A stretch of DNA of 6,931 bases from Parcubacteria group bacterium (GTDB taxonomy: Bacteria > Patescibacteriota > Minisyncoccia > UBA6257 > JACRHW01): assembly GCA_016211955.1 (NCBI GenBank), contig JACRHX010000065.1, positions 1 through 6,931 on the forward strand, read 5' to 3'. This document shows, piece after piece, positions 1 to 6,036 of the stretch. Below the pieces are notes generated by a model. That model did not search any database and had not been told where the DNA came from. It was given only the letters and a program-made list of their open reading frames with translations. The translations under genes were made by a program, and so were the position numbers. How positions within the stretch are numbered: position 1 is the first letter of the stretch; each line of letters begins with the position of its first letter.

Positions 1-2
1 AT

Positions 3-317
3 GGGAGGAAAGCAATATTCCCCTTTCCTTCAGAAGATATAGTTCCAAGGTATGCGTTGCATAAAGACTCAGTGATTGGTAAGGAGGTAGTGTATATTCA
101 TGGTGCAAATGTTGGGCGAGTCGGGTATCTCTATACAGAACATTTTAGTAATACGTTGGAAACTTCATTGAGAGTAGGAGAAAAATTCATCCATTCTAAG
201 GATGAAGAGCTTGAAAAAAGAAGGAACGAACTGAAGAGGATAGAGGAACAGTGGGAAGAATTTAAACAAAAAACACGTGATTTGTTTAATCGTGTGCAAC
301 GAGAAGTTTCCGGATAG
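3..317 (+). CDS. C-terminal part of an unknown coiled-coil protein (5' truncated by window edge)
   Basis: The frame is open from the first bases of the window to the TAG at 315-317, giving 104 residues that continue an upstream gene. A TTG at 57 could serve as a start, but the reading frame runs on 5' of it without a stop and the upstream residues (IFPFPSEDIVPRYALHKDS) look like real protein, so I treat the gene as truncated rather than as an 86-residue protein. The first half contains a beta-rich stretch (VIGKEVVYIHGANVGRVGYLY). The last 40 residues, rich in Glu, Lys and Arg (KDEELEKRRNELKRIEEQWE), should form an amphipathic helix or coiled coil. There is no signal peptide or membrane segment in the visible part. 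I do not recognise the family. It is followed by about 150 bases with no gene. Confidence 0.6.
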   Translation, partial: GRKAIFPFPSEDIVPRYALHKDSVIGKEVVYIHGANVGRVGYLYTEHFSNTLETSLRVGEKFIHSKDEELEKRRNELKRIEEQWEEFKQKTRDLFNRVQREVSG

Positions 318-453
318 GGACAGGAAATTTTATAAGAGACATAAACAAGATAAAGATATTTTTTAGAGTAGCCTCATCTTTTGTTTGACCGAGAGGGGGT
401 TTTTGGGTGCTTGCGGGTGCAGCGATGTCGTTTTCTAATGTTCAATTTTATGA

Positions 454-459
454 TATTAT
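454..459 (+). promoter_or_regulatory. Possible -10 element directly before the 83-residue gene
   Basis: TATTAT lies 6 bases before the ATG at 466, with an overlapping TATGAT at 449-454. If used, transcription would begin at or within a few bases of the ATG, giving a leaderless or nearly leaderless mRNA. This would fit the absence of any Shine-Dalgarno sequence (the bases before the ATG are all A or T). No good -35 hexamer is visible at the usual spacing, so the assignment is weak. Confidence 0.3.
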
Positions 460-465
460 AAAAAA

Positions 466-717
466 ATGAAAAAGATGCGGCCGGCGCCACAAAAAGCAAT
501 GGAACAAAAAAATAGCGATAAAACGCTGGAGCTTTTTTCTTTATCGGATTTGGAACATCATAAGAAAGTTATTGAGGAATCTATAAAAACAGCCCAACAT
601 ATTATAGAAGGAATTAAAAATGACGAGCAGGCTCGTGCCTATTACCAAAGACATAAATTATCTGAAGAAGAAGAGTTGGCAAAGGTAAATAGGGAAATTT
701 TAAAACGGACAATATAA
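466..717 (+). CDS. Hypothetical small helical protein, 83 residues
   Basis: An 83-residue reading frame from ATG 466 to TAA 715-717. The product is highly charged and almost entirely predicted helix. After a basic N-terminus (MKKMRPAPQK) come a Leu/Glu/Lys-rich helix around residues 20-50 (LFSLSDLEHHKKVIEESIKT) and a second around 52-80 with acidic LSEEEELAKVNREILKR. It has no signal peptide, membrane segment or cysteine, so it is probably a soluble cytoplasmic protein or a small coiled-coil adaptor. No known family is recognisable. The start is supported by the A/T-rich upstream region and a possible -10 element, not by a ribosome binding site. It ends just before a clear rho-independent terminator, which supports it being expressed. 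It converges on trpS. Confidence 0.6.
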   Translation: MKKMRPAPQKAMEQKNSDKTLELFSLSDLEHHKKVIEESIKTAQHIIEGIKNDEQARAYYQRHKLSEEEELAKVNREILKRTI

Positions 718-721
718 AAAA

Positions 722-745
722 CGGTCTTAGGAAAGACCGATTTTT
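722..745 (+). terminator. Bidirectional rho-independent terminator between converging genes
   Basis: CGGTCTT (722-728) pairs perfectly with AAGACCG (733-739) around a 4-base loop. TTTTT follows at 741-745 (then GTTTTT), giving a plus-strand terminator for the 83-residue gene 5 bases after its stop. On the minus strand the hairpin is followed by six U (from the A run at 716-721), so it can also end trpS transcripts. The last codons and stop of trpS (TAA, 729-727) lie inside the hairpin, so coding sequence and terminator overlap. Confidence 0.85.
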
Positions 746-1827
746 GTTTTTATCTCTTGGATAGTTTTCTGTGCGATGGTGCGTGCGGTGATGCCATTTT
801 TTGTGATTTGATCGAGAAGTTTTTGTTTATCGTTTTTAATTTCTTTTCTTTTTTCTCGGGTTGGGGCAAAATGACTATTTATGGCTTCGCCTAGGTTCTT
901 TTTTATTTCTCCATAGCGAAGAGATTCCGGATTGATTATTGTTTGCCCTTCGACAAGCTCAGGGGCTATCAGTTTTTTGAAATACTCTGGAGCAAATTCG
1001 CGGTAGAGGGTGAGGAGGTTTTTTACTCCTGCAATGAGAGTTTCTATTTCAGGATTTTGTGATCCTGATTTTGATGGAGTTATTGTAATCCCTTCGACAA
1101 GCTCAGGGGATAAGAGGGTAATTTTTTCAAAGAGGGAGTTGTCTGCGCTTACAGCAGATTTTATTTTTTCTTCGATCGTCGAGGGTTCATCAAACACTCC
1201 TATGTAACTACTCGGACCATGGCTTTTGGACATTTTGTGCAAGGGATCGGTAAGACTCATGATGCGTGGAGTAGCGGAAAGAAGCGCTTGTGGCTCCTTG
1301 AATATATTCCCATAATGGCTATTAAATTTGCGTGCCAATGTTCGCGTGAGTTCGAGGTGCTGAAGTTGATCTTTTCCTACAGGGACGTTATTTGCACCAT
1401 AGATGAGTATGTCTGCTGCTTGGAGGACGGGGTAATCAAAAAGCCCTACATTGATATTTTCATTTTGGCGCGTTGATTTGTCTTTGAACTGTGTCATTCG
1501 CTCGAGTTCGCCCATGGGGGTAAGCGTGTTTAATATCCACGCAAGTTCGGTAACTTCGGGGACGTGTGATTGTATGAAGAGTATTGTTTTTTCTGGATTG
1601 ATGCCAAGGCTTACAAGATCAACAATGAGTTGTTCAACTTGGGCGCGTTTTGTATCAGCCGAGACAGGTTCTCCTGAGAGAGAGTGATAATCGGCAACAA
1701 ACAAAAAGAGACTTCCCTTTGATTCATTTTGAAGAGAAATGAGATTTTTAATAGCGCCAAGATAATTACCAATATGGAGTTCCCCGCTTGGCTGAATTCC
1801 TGAAACGATAATATTTTTATTGGACAT
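727..1827 (-). CDS. trpS: Tryptophan--tRNA ligase (TrpRS)
   Basis: Class I aminoacyl-tRNA synthetase that joins tryptophan to tRNA-Trp with ATP in the cytoplasm. The 366-residue product has the family signatures in order: SGIQPSGELHIGNYLGA (residues 9-25, HIGN form of the HIGH motif), GELERMTQFKDKS (106-118), the tryptophan-pocket region FDYPVLQAADILIY (130-143), GKDQLQHLELTR (151-162) and KMSKS (198-202). Length is slightly above the usual 325-340, explained by two loop insertions after KMSKS. Each contains PELVEG (residues 241-246 and 289-294), encoded by a genomic repeat at 1090-1108 and 946-964. All motifs are intact, so the enzyme should be functional. No Shine-Dalgarno precedes the ATG; a weak -10 (TATTAG, 1845-1840 on the minus strand) would give a leader of about 6 bases. 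It lies downstream of RNase J, separated by palindromic element A, and ends inside a bidirectional terminator. Confidence 0.97.
   Translation of the reverse strand: MSNKNIIVSGIQPSGELHIGNYLGAIKNLISLQNESKGSLFLFVADYHSLSGEPVSADTKRAQVEQLIVDLVSLGINPEKTILFIQSHVPEVTELAWILNTLTPMGELERMTQFKDKSTRQNENINVGLFDYPVLQAADILIYGANNVPVGKDQLQHLELTRTLARKFNSHYGNIFKEPQALLSATPRIMSLTDPLHKMSKSHGPSSYIGVFDEPSTIEEKIKSAVSADNSLFEKITLLSPELVEGITITPSKSGSQNPEIETLIAGVKNLLTLYREFAPEYFKKLIAPELVEGQTIINPESLRYGEIKKNLGEAINSHFAPTREKRKEIKNDKQKLLDQITKNGITARTIAQKTIQEIKTKIGLS
946..964 (-). repeat. PELVEG-encoding dispersed repeat, copy 1 (inside trpS)
   Basis: On the minus strand this is CCCTGAGCTTGTCGAAGGG, preceded by a further C shared with copy 2 (20 identical bases). 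It is read in the trpS frame as PELVEG (residues 289-294), in the sequence LIAPELVEGQTI. It sits where TrpRS proteins normally have a short loop before the YGEIKKNL helix. The ends CCCT and AGGG are complementary, making it a weak, mostly non-pairing palindrome. After a 3-base gap, ACAATAA follows in both trpS copies, so the duplicated unit may be longer than the core. Confidence 0.85.
1049..1068. repeat. Perfect 7-bp hairpin within the first trpS insertion
   Basis: TCAGGAT (1049-1055) pairs with ATCCTGA (1062-1068) around a 6-base loop. It lies about 20 bases from PELVEG repeat copy 2, in the stretch encoding SKSGSQNPE (about residues 252-260), which looks like inserted loop sequence compared with a typical TrpRS. 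It could be part of the same insertion or a chance hairpin. Confidence 0.4.
1090..1108 (-). repeat. PELVEG-encoding dispersed repeat, copy 2 (inside trpS)
   Basis: Same 19-bp core as copy 1, same strand and same reading frame, translated PELVEG (residues 241-246) in the sequence LLSPELVEGITI. It is in a roughly 25-residue insertion between the post-KMSKS helix (IEEKIKSAVSADN) and the IAGVKNLLTLY helix of TrpRS. The frame read here is the most hydrophilic-loop-like, stop-free one, which may be why the insertion is tolerated. Confidence 0.85.
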
Positions 1828-1843
1828 AATGAGTTTGGACTAA

Positions 1844-1967
1844 TAGGATCTTCGCATTTGAGTGCGGTACGAGGAAAACGCGAGGAACGGAATAAGCTGT
1901 ACACAAGAAGTACTGCGTTGAGTACCACAGCGTTTGACGAAGTAATGCGCCGAATGCGGAGATCCTA
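1844..1967 (-). repeat. Palindromic element A (124 bp structured intergenic element)
   Basis: It fills the spacer between the RNase J stop and the trpS start. The ends are a 17-bp inverted repeat with two mismatches (1844-1860 TAGGATCTTCGCATTTG against 1951-1967). Inside, AAACGC (1876-1881) pairs with GCGTTT (1930-1935), and the apex holds two alternative short stems built from GTAC units. Read on the minus strand it shares with elements B and C the unpaired motifs CTTCG(T) on the 5' side (1942-1937) and CGTTCCTC and CCTCG on the 3' side (1889-1882, 1874-1870). Orientation is the same as the neighbouring genes. No T-tract follows, so it is not a simple terminator. It has no convincing coding potential. 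Confidence 0.75.
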
Positions 1968-1971
1968 ACAA

Positions 1972-3816
1972 TTATACCTCGATGATCACAGGTAACACCA
2001 TAGGTCGGCGTTTTATTTTTTTCCATAAAAAGGCGCCGACTTGTTCTCTTAAATTATCTTTTACATACGTCATGTTGGTTGCGTGGTCCGGCGTTGCGGT
2101 GCGTTCTATGATTTTTCTAATAAGACTACGTGTTTCATCAAGAAGTTCTTTTGATTCTTTAAGATAGATAAAGCCTCTTGAGATGATGTTGGGATAGCCT
2201 TTAAGTTTTCCTGTCTTTGTATCAACTGCGGCAACAATAACAAACATACCATCCTTGGAGAGAAGATCTCGATCACGGAGAACAACCTCGCTTACATCTC
2301 CGATGCCAAGTCCGTCAACCATGATGTAGTTTGCGGGGACTTCTCCTATAACGGCGGCTTTGTTTTCTTTGAATTCTACAATTTGTCCATTTGACGCGAG
2401 GACAATGTTTTCAGGTTTTACCCCAACAGATGTCGCAAGTTCTTCGTGTGCTCGAAGCATCGAGAATTGTCCATGAATAGGCATGAGGAATTTTGGTTTT
2501 AAGAGATTGAGGAGAAGCTTAAGATCTTCTTGATAGGCGTGACCGCTTACGTGAATATCCATCATCTTATAGTTGTATACTTTTGCACCCTGACGCGTGA
2601 GGGAGTCAACAAGATATTGTACCGCACGCTCATTTCCAGGAACGACAGAAGAAGAAAAAATAATAGTATCTCCTTTTTCAACCTTAAAATAACGATGTTC
2701 TTGGTTTGCAATACGCATAAGCGCGGCACGATCTTCTCCTTGTGCTCCGGTACACATAATAACGAGACGTTCTGATGGGAGCATGAGTGCTTCTTCTGGA
2801 GATATAATGGTACCCTTTTGGCCCTTCAGATAACCAAGCGATCTGCATATTTCAACGTTATTTTTCATACCATATCCTTCAACAACAACCTTACGGTTAA
2901 ATTTTTCGGCAAGAAGAATAATTTGTTGTACACGTTCAATAAGCGATGAAAAGGTCGCCGCAATGATTCTTCCTTGGGCTTTTTCGAAGAGGAGTTCTAG
3001 ATTCTCAAAAATAGTTTTTTCTGAGGGCGCATGACCAGGTTTTTCCGATCCCGTAGAATCTGAAAGGAGGAGAAAGACGCCATTTGAGGTAAGTTTCACA
3101 ATACGTGCAATATCTGCCGGTTCGTCCGCGATGGGGGAAAAATCGAACTTAAAATCACAAGTATGAACCACCATGCCTAAAGGTGTTTGAATCGCAAGCC
3201 CTACCGAATCAGGGATATTGTGATTGACATGAAAAGGGATAATCTTAAAATGTCCGAGATCTATTACTTCTTCTTTATCTTTGTAAATAGTTTCTATATT
3301 TAATTTTGGTTGGTGGGGAAAATCATCTTGGCGTTTCAAGATAATGCCTCGTGAAAGTGGGGTTGCATAGATTGTCGGGTTTCCTATCTCATGAATGATG
3401 TAGGGGATTGCACCGATGTGATCATAATGTCCATGAGTGATAACAACACCAACGATTCTTTTTTTATTTTCTTTAAGGTAATGGAAGTTTGGAATCGTAT
3501 AATCGATACCCGGCATATCCTCGTCGGGGAACCCAAATCCCATATCAACCACAAGAATATCATCTTCATATTCAAGTGCCATCATATTTCGCCCTACCTC
3601 TTCGAGCCCGCCAAAAGGAATTACACGGAGACCTTTTGTCTCTTCTTTTTGGGGAAGGGGAATAGGGTTTGTTTTACGTCCTATCCATGAGTTAGGACGT
3701 CGCTGTACTCTCCTCTGGGTATTTGTCGATTTTTCTCCCAAAGTCTTTGAGGAAGAATGGGGAAATGTTGATTTTTGGGCAGGCGCACCTACTATCGGTT
3801 TTTGTATTGGATCCAT
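1972..3816 (-). CDS. rnj: Ribonuclease J (metallo-beta-lactamase / beta-CASP RNase)
   Basis: Cytoplasmic zinc-dependent 5'-3' exoribonuclease and endoribonuclease of mRNA turnover and rRNA maturation. The 614-residue protein has a basic, low-complexity N-terminal tail (about 1-60, with QRRVQRRP), then the metallo-beta-lactamase core starting at KGLRVIPFGGLEEVGRNM. Metal ligands are visible: THGHYDH (127-133), FHVNH (195-199) and the Asp of HTCDFKFD (218-225). Beta-CASP motifs follow, including SDSTGSEKPGHAPSE (252-266), CTGAQGE (355-361) and IHVSGHA (421-427), then MPIHGQ (445-450). The C-terminal domain ends LPVIIEV, and length and domain order match full-length RNase J. The tail resembles the N-terminal extensions seen in actinobacterial and CPR RNase J. 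The ATG at 3816 is the first plausible start; a GAGG lies 13 bases upstream, too far to be a good ribosome binding site. A promoter is proposed at 3860-3889. It is followed by element A and trpS. Confidence 0.97.
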   Translation of the reverse strand: MDPIQKPIVGAPAQKSTFPHSSSKTLGEKSTNTQRRVQRRPNSWIGRKTNPIPLPQKEETKGLRVIPFGGLEEVGRNMMALEYEDDILVVDMGFGFPDEDMPGIDYTIPNFHYLKENKKRIVGVVITHGHYDHIGAIPYIIHEIGNPTIYATPLSRGIILKRQDDFPHQPKLNIETIYKDKEEVIDLGHFKIIPFHVNHNIPDSVGLAIQTPLGMVVHTCDFKFDFSPIADEPADIARIVKLTSNGVFLLLSDSTGSEKPGHAPSEKTIFENLELLFEKAQGRIIAATFSSLIERVQQIILLAEKFNRKVVVEGYGMKNNVEICRSLGYLKGQKGTIISPEEALMLPSERLVIMCTGAQGEDRAALMRIANQEHRYFKVEKGDTIIFSSSVVPGNERAVQYLVDSLTRQGAKVYNYKMMDIHVSGHAYQEDLKLLLNLLKPKFLMPIHGQFSMLRAHEELATSVGVKPENIVLASNGQIVEFKENKAAVIGEVPANYIMVDGLGIGDVSEVVLRDRDLLSKDGMFVIVAAVDTKTGKLKGYPNIISRGFIYLKESKELLDETRSLIRKIIERTATPDHATNMTYVKDNLREQVGAFLWKKIKRRPMVLPVIIEV

Positions 3817-3859
3817 AGGTTATTTTTTGCCTCATGCATAGTTAATTAGCAAGGGCGGT

Positions 3860-3889
3860 ATTAAATTAATTGATAATAATTTTTGTAAA
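3860..3889 (-). promoter_or_regulatory. Likely sigma-70-type promoter for RNase J
   Basis: On the minus strand TTTACA (3889-3884) and TTTAAT (3865-3860) are separated by 18 bases; each matches the consensus hexamer at 5 of 6 positions. Transcription would start near 3853, leaving a leader of roughly 36 bases before the ATG at 3816. The surrounding sequence is very A/T-rich, so chance matches are possible. Confidence 0.45.
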
Positions 3890-4067
3890 TTTAAAAAAGT
3901 GTAATTAGTGTGGGTACTTTGTATTGTGTGAAAATGTTCTTTTCTCTTTTATGGTTTTTTCCTCATCCTTAACTTAAGTACTAACTACAAATTACTAAGT
4001 ACTTGCAAAATGGAGTGAATACGAACATTTTGTGCTGGGAGGGGGGGATTTGCCGCCCTTGGCGAGC

Positions 4068-4092
4068 CTCGCCCCGATAATATCGGGGCGAG
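4068..4092. repeat. 25-bp GC-rich perfect palindrome downstream of tRNA-Leu
   Basis: CTCGCCCCGATA (4068-4079) is perfectly complementary to 4081-4092 with one central base; as a hairpin this gives about 11 bp and a 3-base loop. It lies 23 bases after the tRNA 3' end on the minus strand. No U-tract follows on either strand, so it is not a canonical rho-independent terminator, though it may block or end tRNA transcripts. GGCGAG at 4061-4066 can pair with CTCGCC at 4068-4073 and so competes with the main hairpin. Confidence 0.7.
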
Positions 4093-4114
4093 AACCCCTT
4101 GTTTTACAAGATTG

Positions 4115-4198
4115 TGGGTAGAGAGGGACTTGAACCCTCAAGACCTTGCGGTCATAGGCTCCTGAAGCCTACGTGTTTGCCAGTTTCACCACCTACCC
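4115..4198 (-). tRNA. tRNA-Leu (anticodon CAG)
   Basis: An 84-base class II tRNA. The acceptor stem GGGTAGG pairs with TCTACCC (one G-T). TG follows at positions 8-9, then a D arm with a GTG/CAC stem and ACTGGCA loop. The anticodon stem is TAGGC/GCCTA and the loop TTCAGGA, giving anticodon CAG, which reads CUG leucine codons. The long variable arm GACC-GCAA-GGTC is as expected for leucine. The T stem GAGGG/CCCTC encloses TTCAAGT. The discriminator base is A, as required by bacterial LeuRS. CCA is not encoded (CAA follows), so a CCA-adding enzyme is needed. Two flanking bases on each side extend the acceptor pairing (GT/AC), which can mislead end prediction by 2 bases. It lies 27 bases after the SBP gene stop and may be cotranscribed. 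Confidence 0.96.
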
Positions 4199-4200
4199 AC

Positions 4201-4216
4201 GCCTTTTAAGAAAGGC
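4201..4216. other. Short hairpin between the SBP stop and the tRNA 5' end
   Basis: GCCTTT (4201-4206) pairs with AAAGGC (4211-4216) around TAAG, 2 bases before the tRNA 5' end. The seven-T run at 4221-4227 lies on the wrong side for minus-strand genes, so this is not a terminator for the SBP gene. It could help define the tRNA precursor 5' leader. Confidence 0.35.
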
Positions 4217-4225
4217 ATGATTTTT

Positions 4226-5908
4226 TTAGAGACTTCGAGATGAGGTAATAAACCAATCGTTTATTGTGGAGAATCGTTCACTTGGTGTTGTAATCACTTT
4301 GGTTGTTACATTTTTAATACGTTTTGAGATTACGTAGAGATAGTCGGGATTGTAGAGAAAGATAACCGGATAATCACTTTTAATTATATTTTCAAAACGT
4401 GTATAGAGATTTGTTCTTTGCCGTGAGTCAACGGTTTCTCGTATTGCTTCGGTAATTTTGTCTACTTCTTTGTTTTGGTAGAGACTTAGATTGCGTCCTG
4501 GATTAAACTTTTGGGATGAGTGCCAAAATGAAAAGGGATCTGCTTGGAGATCGAGCACATTGCCAAAAAGAAGAATGTCATACTTTCGTGGTTCTATATA
4601 ATTTATCTCAAGGTCTTTGAGAGGAACTATTTCTACTTTTGCGCTTATTCCCAACTCTGCCCATCTTTTTGCCAGAATACTCGCGGTTTCGATAAGAAAA
4701 GAATTTTGAGGAGTAACGATAGTAAACGAAAGTTTTTGCGAATGATCCTTATCCTTCCTACGTATTCCTTCTTCATTTTTATCGCTCCATCCCGCTTCGG
4801 TGAGAAGGGATTTTGCCTTTTCTATATCATTCTTTATTTCCTGACCTTCTTTGATGGGGGGTGGAATGGGTGAATCAAGTGGTGTCCCATGACCCAAAAG
4901 AACTTTTTCTATAAGATGGCGTTGTGGAGTACTTAATGCAAGTGCTTCTCGTACTCGCGCATCTTTTAGTGCGGGGACGTTTTGTGGATTCAAGAAGGCG
5001 GCGTAATAGAGAGGTCGTTTGATACCTAGTACATTATAGGAAGACGAGAGTGATTGTGTTTGTTCTGGTTCTACGTTTGCGAGTGCGTCAATTTGGTGAA
5101 AATTAAGGGCGCGTATAGCATCCGTTTTTGTTTCATAGAAAAGAAACGTAATATCTTCAATATAAGGAACTTTTTCTTTGGTTAGAACACGTTCGAGTGT
5201 ATATCGTTCTAGGCTTCCATCTCGTCCTGTTGTTACCGAGCGTACCTTGTATGCGCCACTTCCTATTGGCTTTACGTTATAGGGAGAAAGTAGAATGTTT
5301 TCTGTTGGAGTAGATTCAAAGATATGTTTAGGAATAATTTTGAGTTTCAAATTAGTGAGAAAAAATGCATAAGGATTAGGAATACTGAACTTTACCTTAC
5401 GATCTGTTATTTTTTCAACATTTACCCCCTGCCAACTATACTGAAGGGGTGTTTTATTTTCAAGATCATGAATGAGATTTACTGTGTAAAGTACATCATC
5501 GCTTGTAATAGGTGTGCCATCCTGCCATACGATCTTATCTTTTAAAGTTACTATCCATACAGCCCCCTTGTTTTGTATTTCGTAACTTTGTGCAAGGTCG
5601 GGGATAATAGCGCCATTAGCATCGATATTAAAAAGACCACGATAGAGTAGATTTATGAGAGCTTCCTCGTTTTCGTTTGAGGCAAGGACAGGGTTAAGTT
5701 TTAGGATGTTGGTTCCCACGAGACCCTCTTTAAATTCTCCCCCCCGTGTCGGATGTAGAGTGCCAATAAAAAATGAGATAGCGATAAGAACAATAAAAGA
5801 AACAAGCACAAGTGAGGCTCCTGTGATGGCAATACGTTTATCTTTTGTCTCTAGCCGTGCGTAAAATATCTTCCAGTAGGCTAAGAAGAGGTATTTTTGA
5901 TATTTCAT
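4226..5908 (-). CDS. Membrane-anchored extracellular solute-binding protein, family 5 (oligopeptide-binding type)
   Basis: 560-residue SBP_bac_5 protein, the family of OppA/DppA that captures peptides or other solutes outside the membrane for ABC importers. After a short basic cytoplasmic segment (KYQKYLFLAYWKIFYARLETKDKR) there is one hydrophobic helix at about residues 26-49 and no lipobox cysteine, so it should be an anchored protein rather than a lipoprotein. The external domain begins EFKEGLVGTNILKLNPVLA. Family signatures follow: LYRGLFN (88-94), DLAQSYE (104-110), WQDGTPITSDDVLYTVNLI (128-146), IGSGAYKV (215-222), DARVREALALST (316-327) and AGW (372-374). I chose ATG 5908; an in-frame extension to 6040 merely translates palindromic element B and has no protein character. 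No Shine-Dalgarno is visible. No permease or ATPase gene is in the window, so substrate and partner are unknown. secG lies upstream and tRNA-Leu downstream. Confidence 0.93.
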   Translation of the reverse strand: MKYQKYLFLAYWKIFYARLETKDKRIAITGASLVLVSFIVLIAISFFIGTLHPTRGGEFKEGLVGTNILKLNPVLASNENEEALINLLYRGLFNIDANGAIIPDLAQSYEIQNKGAVWIVTLKDKIVWQDGTPITSDDVLYTVNLIHDLENKTPLQYSWQGVNVEKITDRKVKFSIPNPYAFFLTNLKLKIIPKHIFESTPTENILLSPYNVKPIGSGAYKVRSVTTGRDGSLERYTLERVLTKEKVPYIEDITFLFYETKTDAIRALNFHQIDALANVEPEQTQSLSSSYNVLGIKRPLYYAAFLNPQNVPALKDARVREALALSTPQRHLIEKVLLGHGTPLDSPIPPPIKEGQEIKNDIEKAKSLLTEAGWSDKNEEGIRRKDKDHSQKLSFTIVTPQNSFLIETASILAKRWAELGISAKVEIVPLKDLEINYIEPRKYDILLFGNVLDLQADPFSFWHSSQKFNPGRNLSLYQNKEVDKITEAIRETVDSRQRTNLYTRFENIIKSDYPVIFLYNPDYLYVISKRIKNVTTKVITTPSERFSTINDWFITSSRSL

Positions 5909-5918
5909 TAAGGTTAGA

Positions 5919-6036
5919 ACGCATGTATTTGGCGAACTGCTTCGTTGTGGGCTGCGATACCTCCTTCGCTGTATCGTTTTAATACAGCTCAGTTCGTTTC
6001 TCGCCCACGCCTCGCATTTCATCCAAATACATGCGT
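5919..6036 (+). repeat. Palindromic element B (118 bp structured intergenic element)
   Basis: It sits between the secG stop and the SBP start. The ends are a perfect 14-bp inverted repeat (5919-5932 against 6023-6036, ACGCATGTATTTGG). Inside, GTGGGC (5947-5952) pairs with GCCCAC (6003-6008) and GCTGTAT (5968-5974) pairs with ATACAGC (5982-5988); an alternative apical stem is CGATAC/GTATCG (5955-5960, 5971-5976). Unpaired motifs shared with A and C are CTTCGT (5940-5945), TTCGTTTCTC (5993-6002) and CCTCG (6010-6014). Orientation is opposite to the flanking genes and to element A. It has no T-tract and no recognisable protein product, although one minus-strand frame is open through it. Confidence 0.75.

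Larger units (their letters stand above)
3817..4114. other. Gene-free spacer between tRNA-Leu and RNase J
   Basis: About 298 bases without a credible coding frame. From the RNase J side it contains the proposed promoter, an A/T-rich stretch, and two copies of TAAGTACT (3975-3982 and 3996-4003) spaced 21 bases, about two helical turns. Next come an inverted repeat CAAAATG / CATTTTG (4006-4012 and 4026-4032), a run of seven G at 4041-4047, and the GC-rich palindrome at 4068-4092. The G- and C-rich part next to the tRNA differs sharply in composition from the A/T-rich part. Confidence 0.6.

Noticed and set aside
1010..1687. Plus-strand frames antisense to trpS
   Set aside because: They are shadows of the trpS coding sequence; the STSSG string in one is only the reverse reading of the PELVEG repeat.
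1611..2026. Minus-strand reading frames spanning element A (105 and 69 residues)
   Set aside because: They overlap trpS and RNase J in other frames, run through the palindrome, and show no domain features.
4201..4227. Rho-independent terminator for the SBP gene
   Set aside because: The T-run is on the plus-strand side; on the minus strand the hairpin is followed directly by the tRNA, without U residues.
1844..6036. Elements A and B as riboswitches, T-boxes or other leader RNAs of trpS and the SBP gene
   Set aside because: They lie in opposite orientations relative to their downstream genes, and A has no T-box features such as the AGGGTGGNACCGCG antiterminator or a Trp specifier loop.
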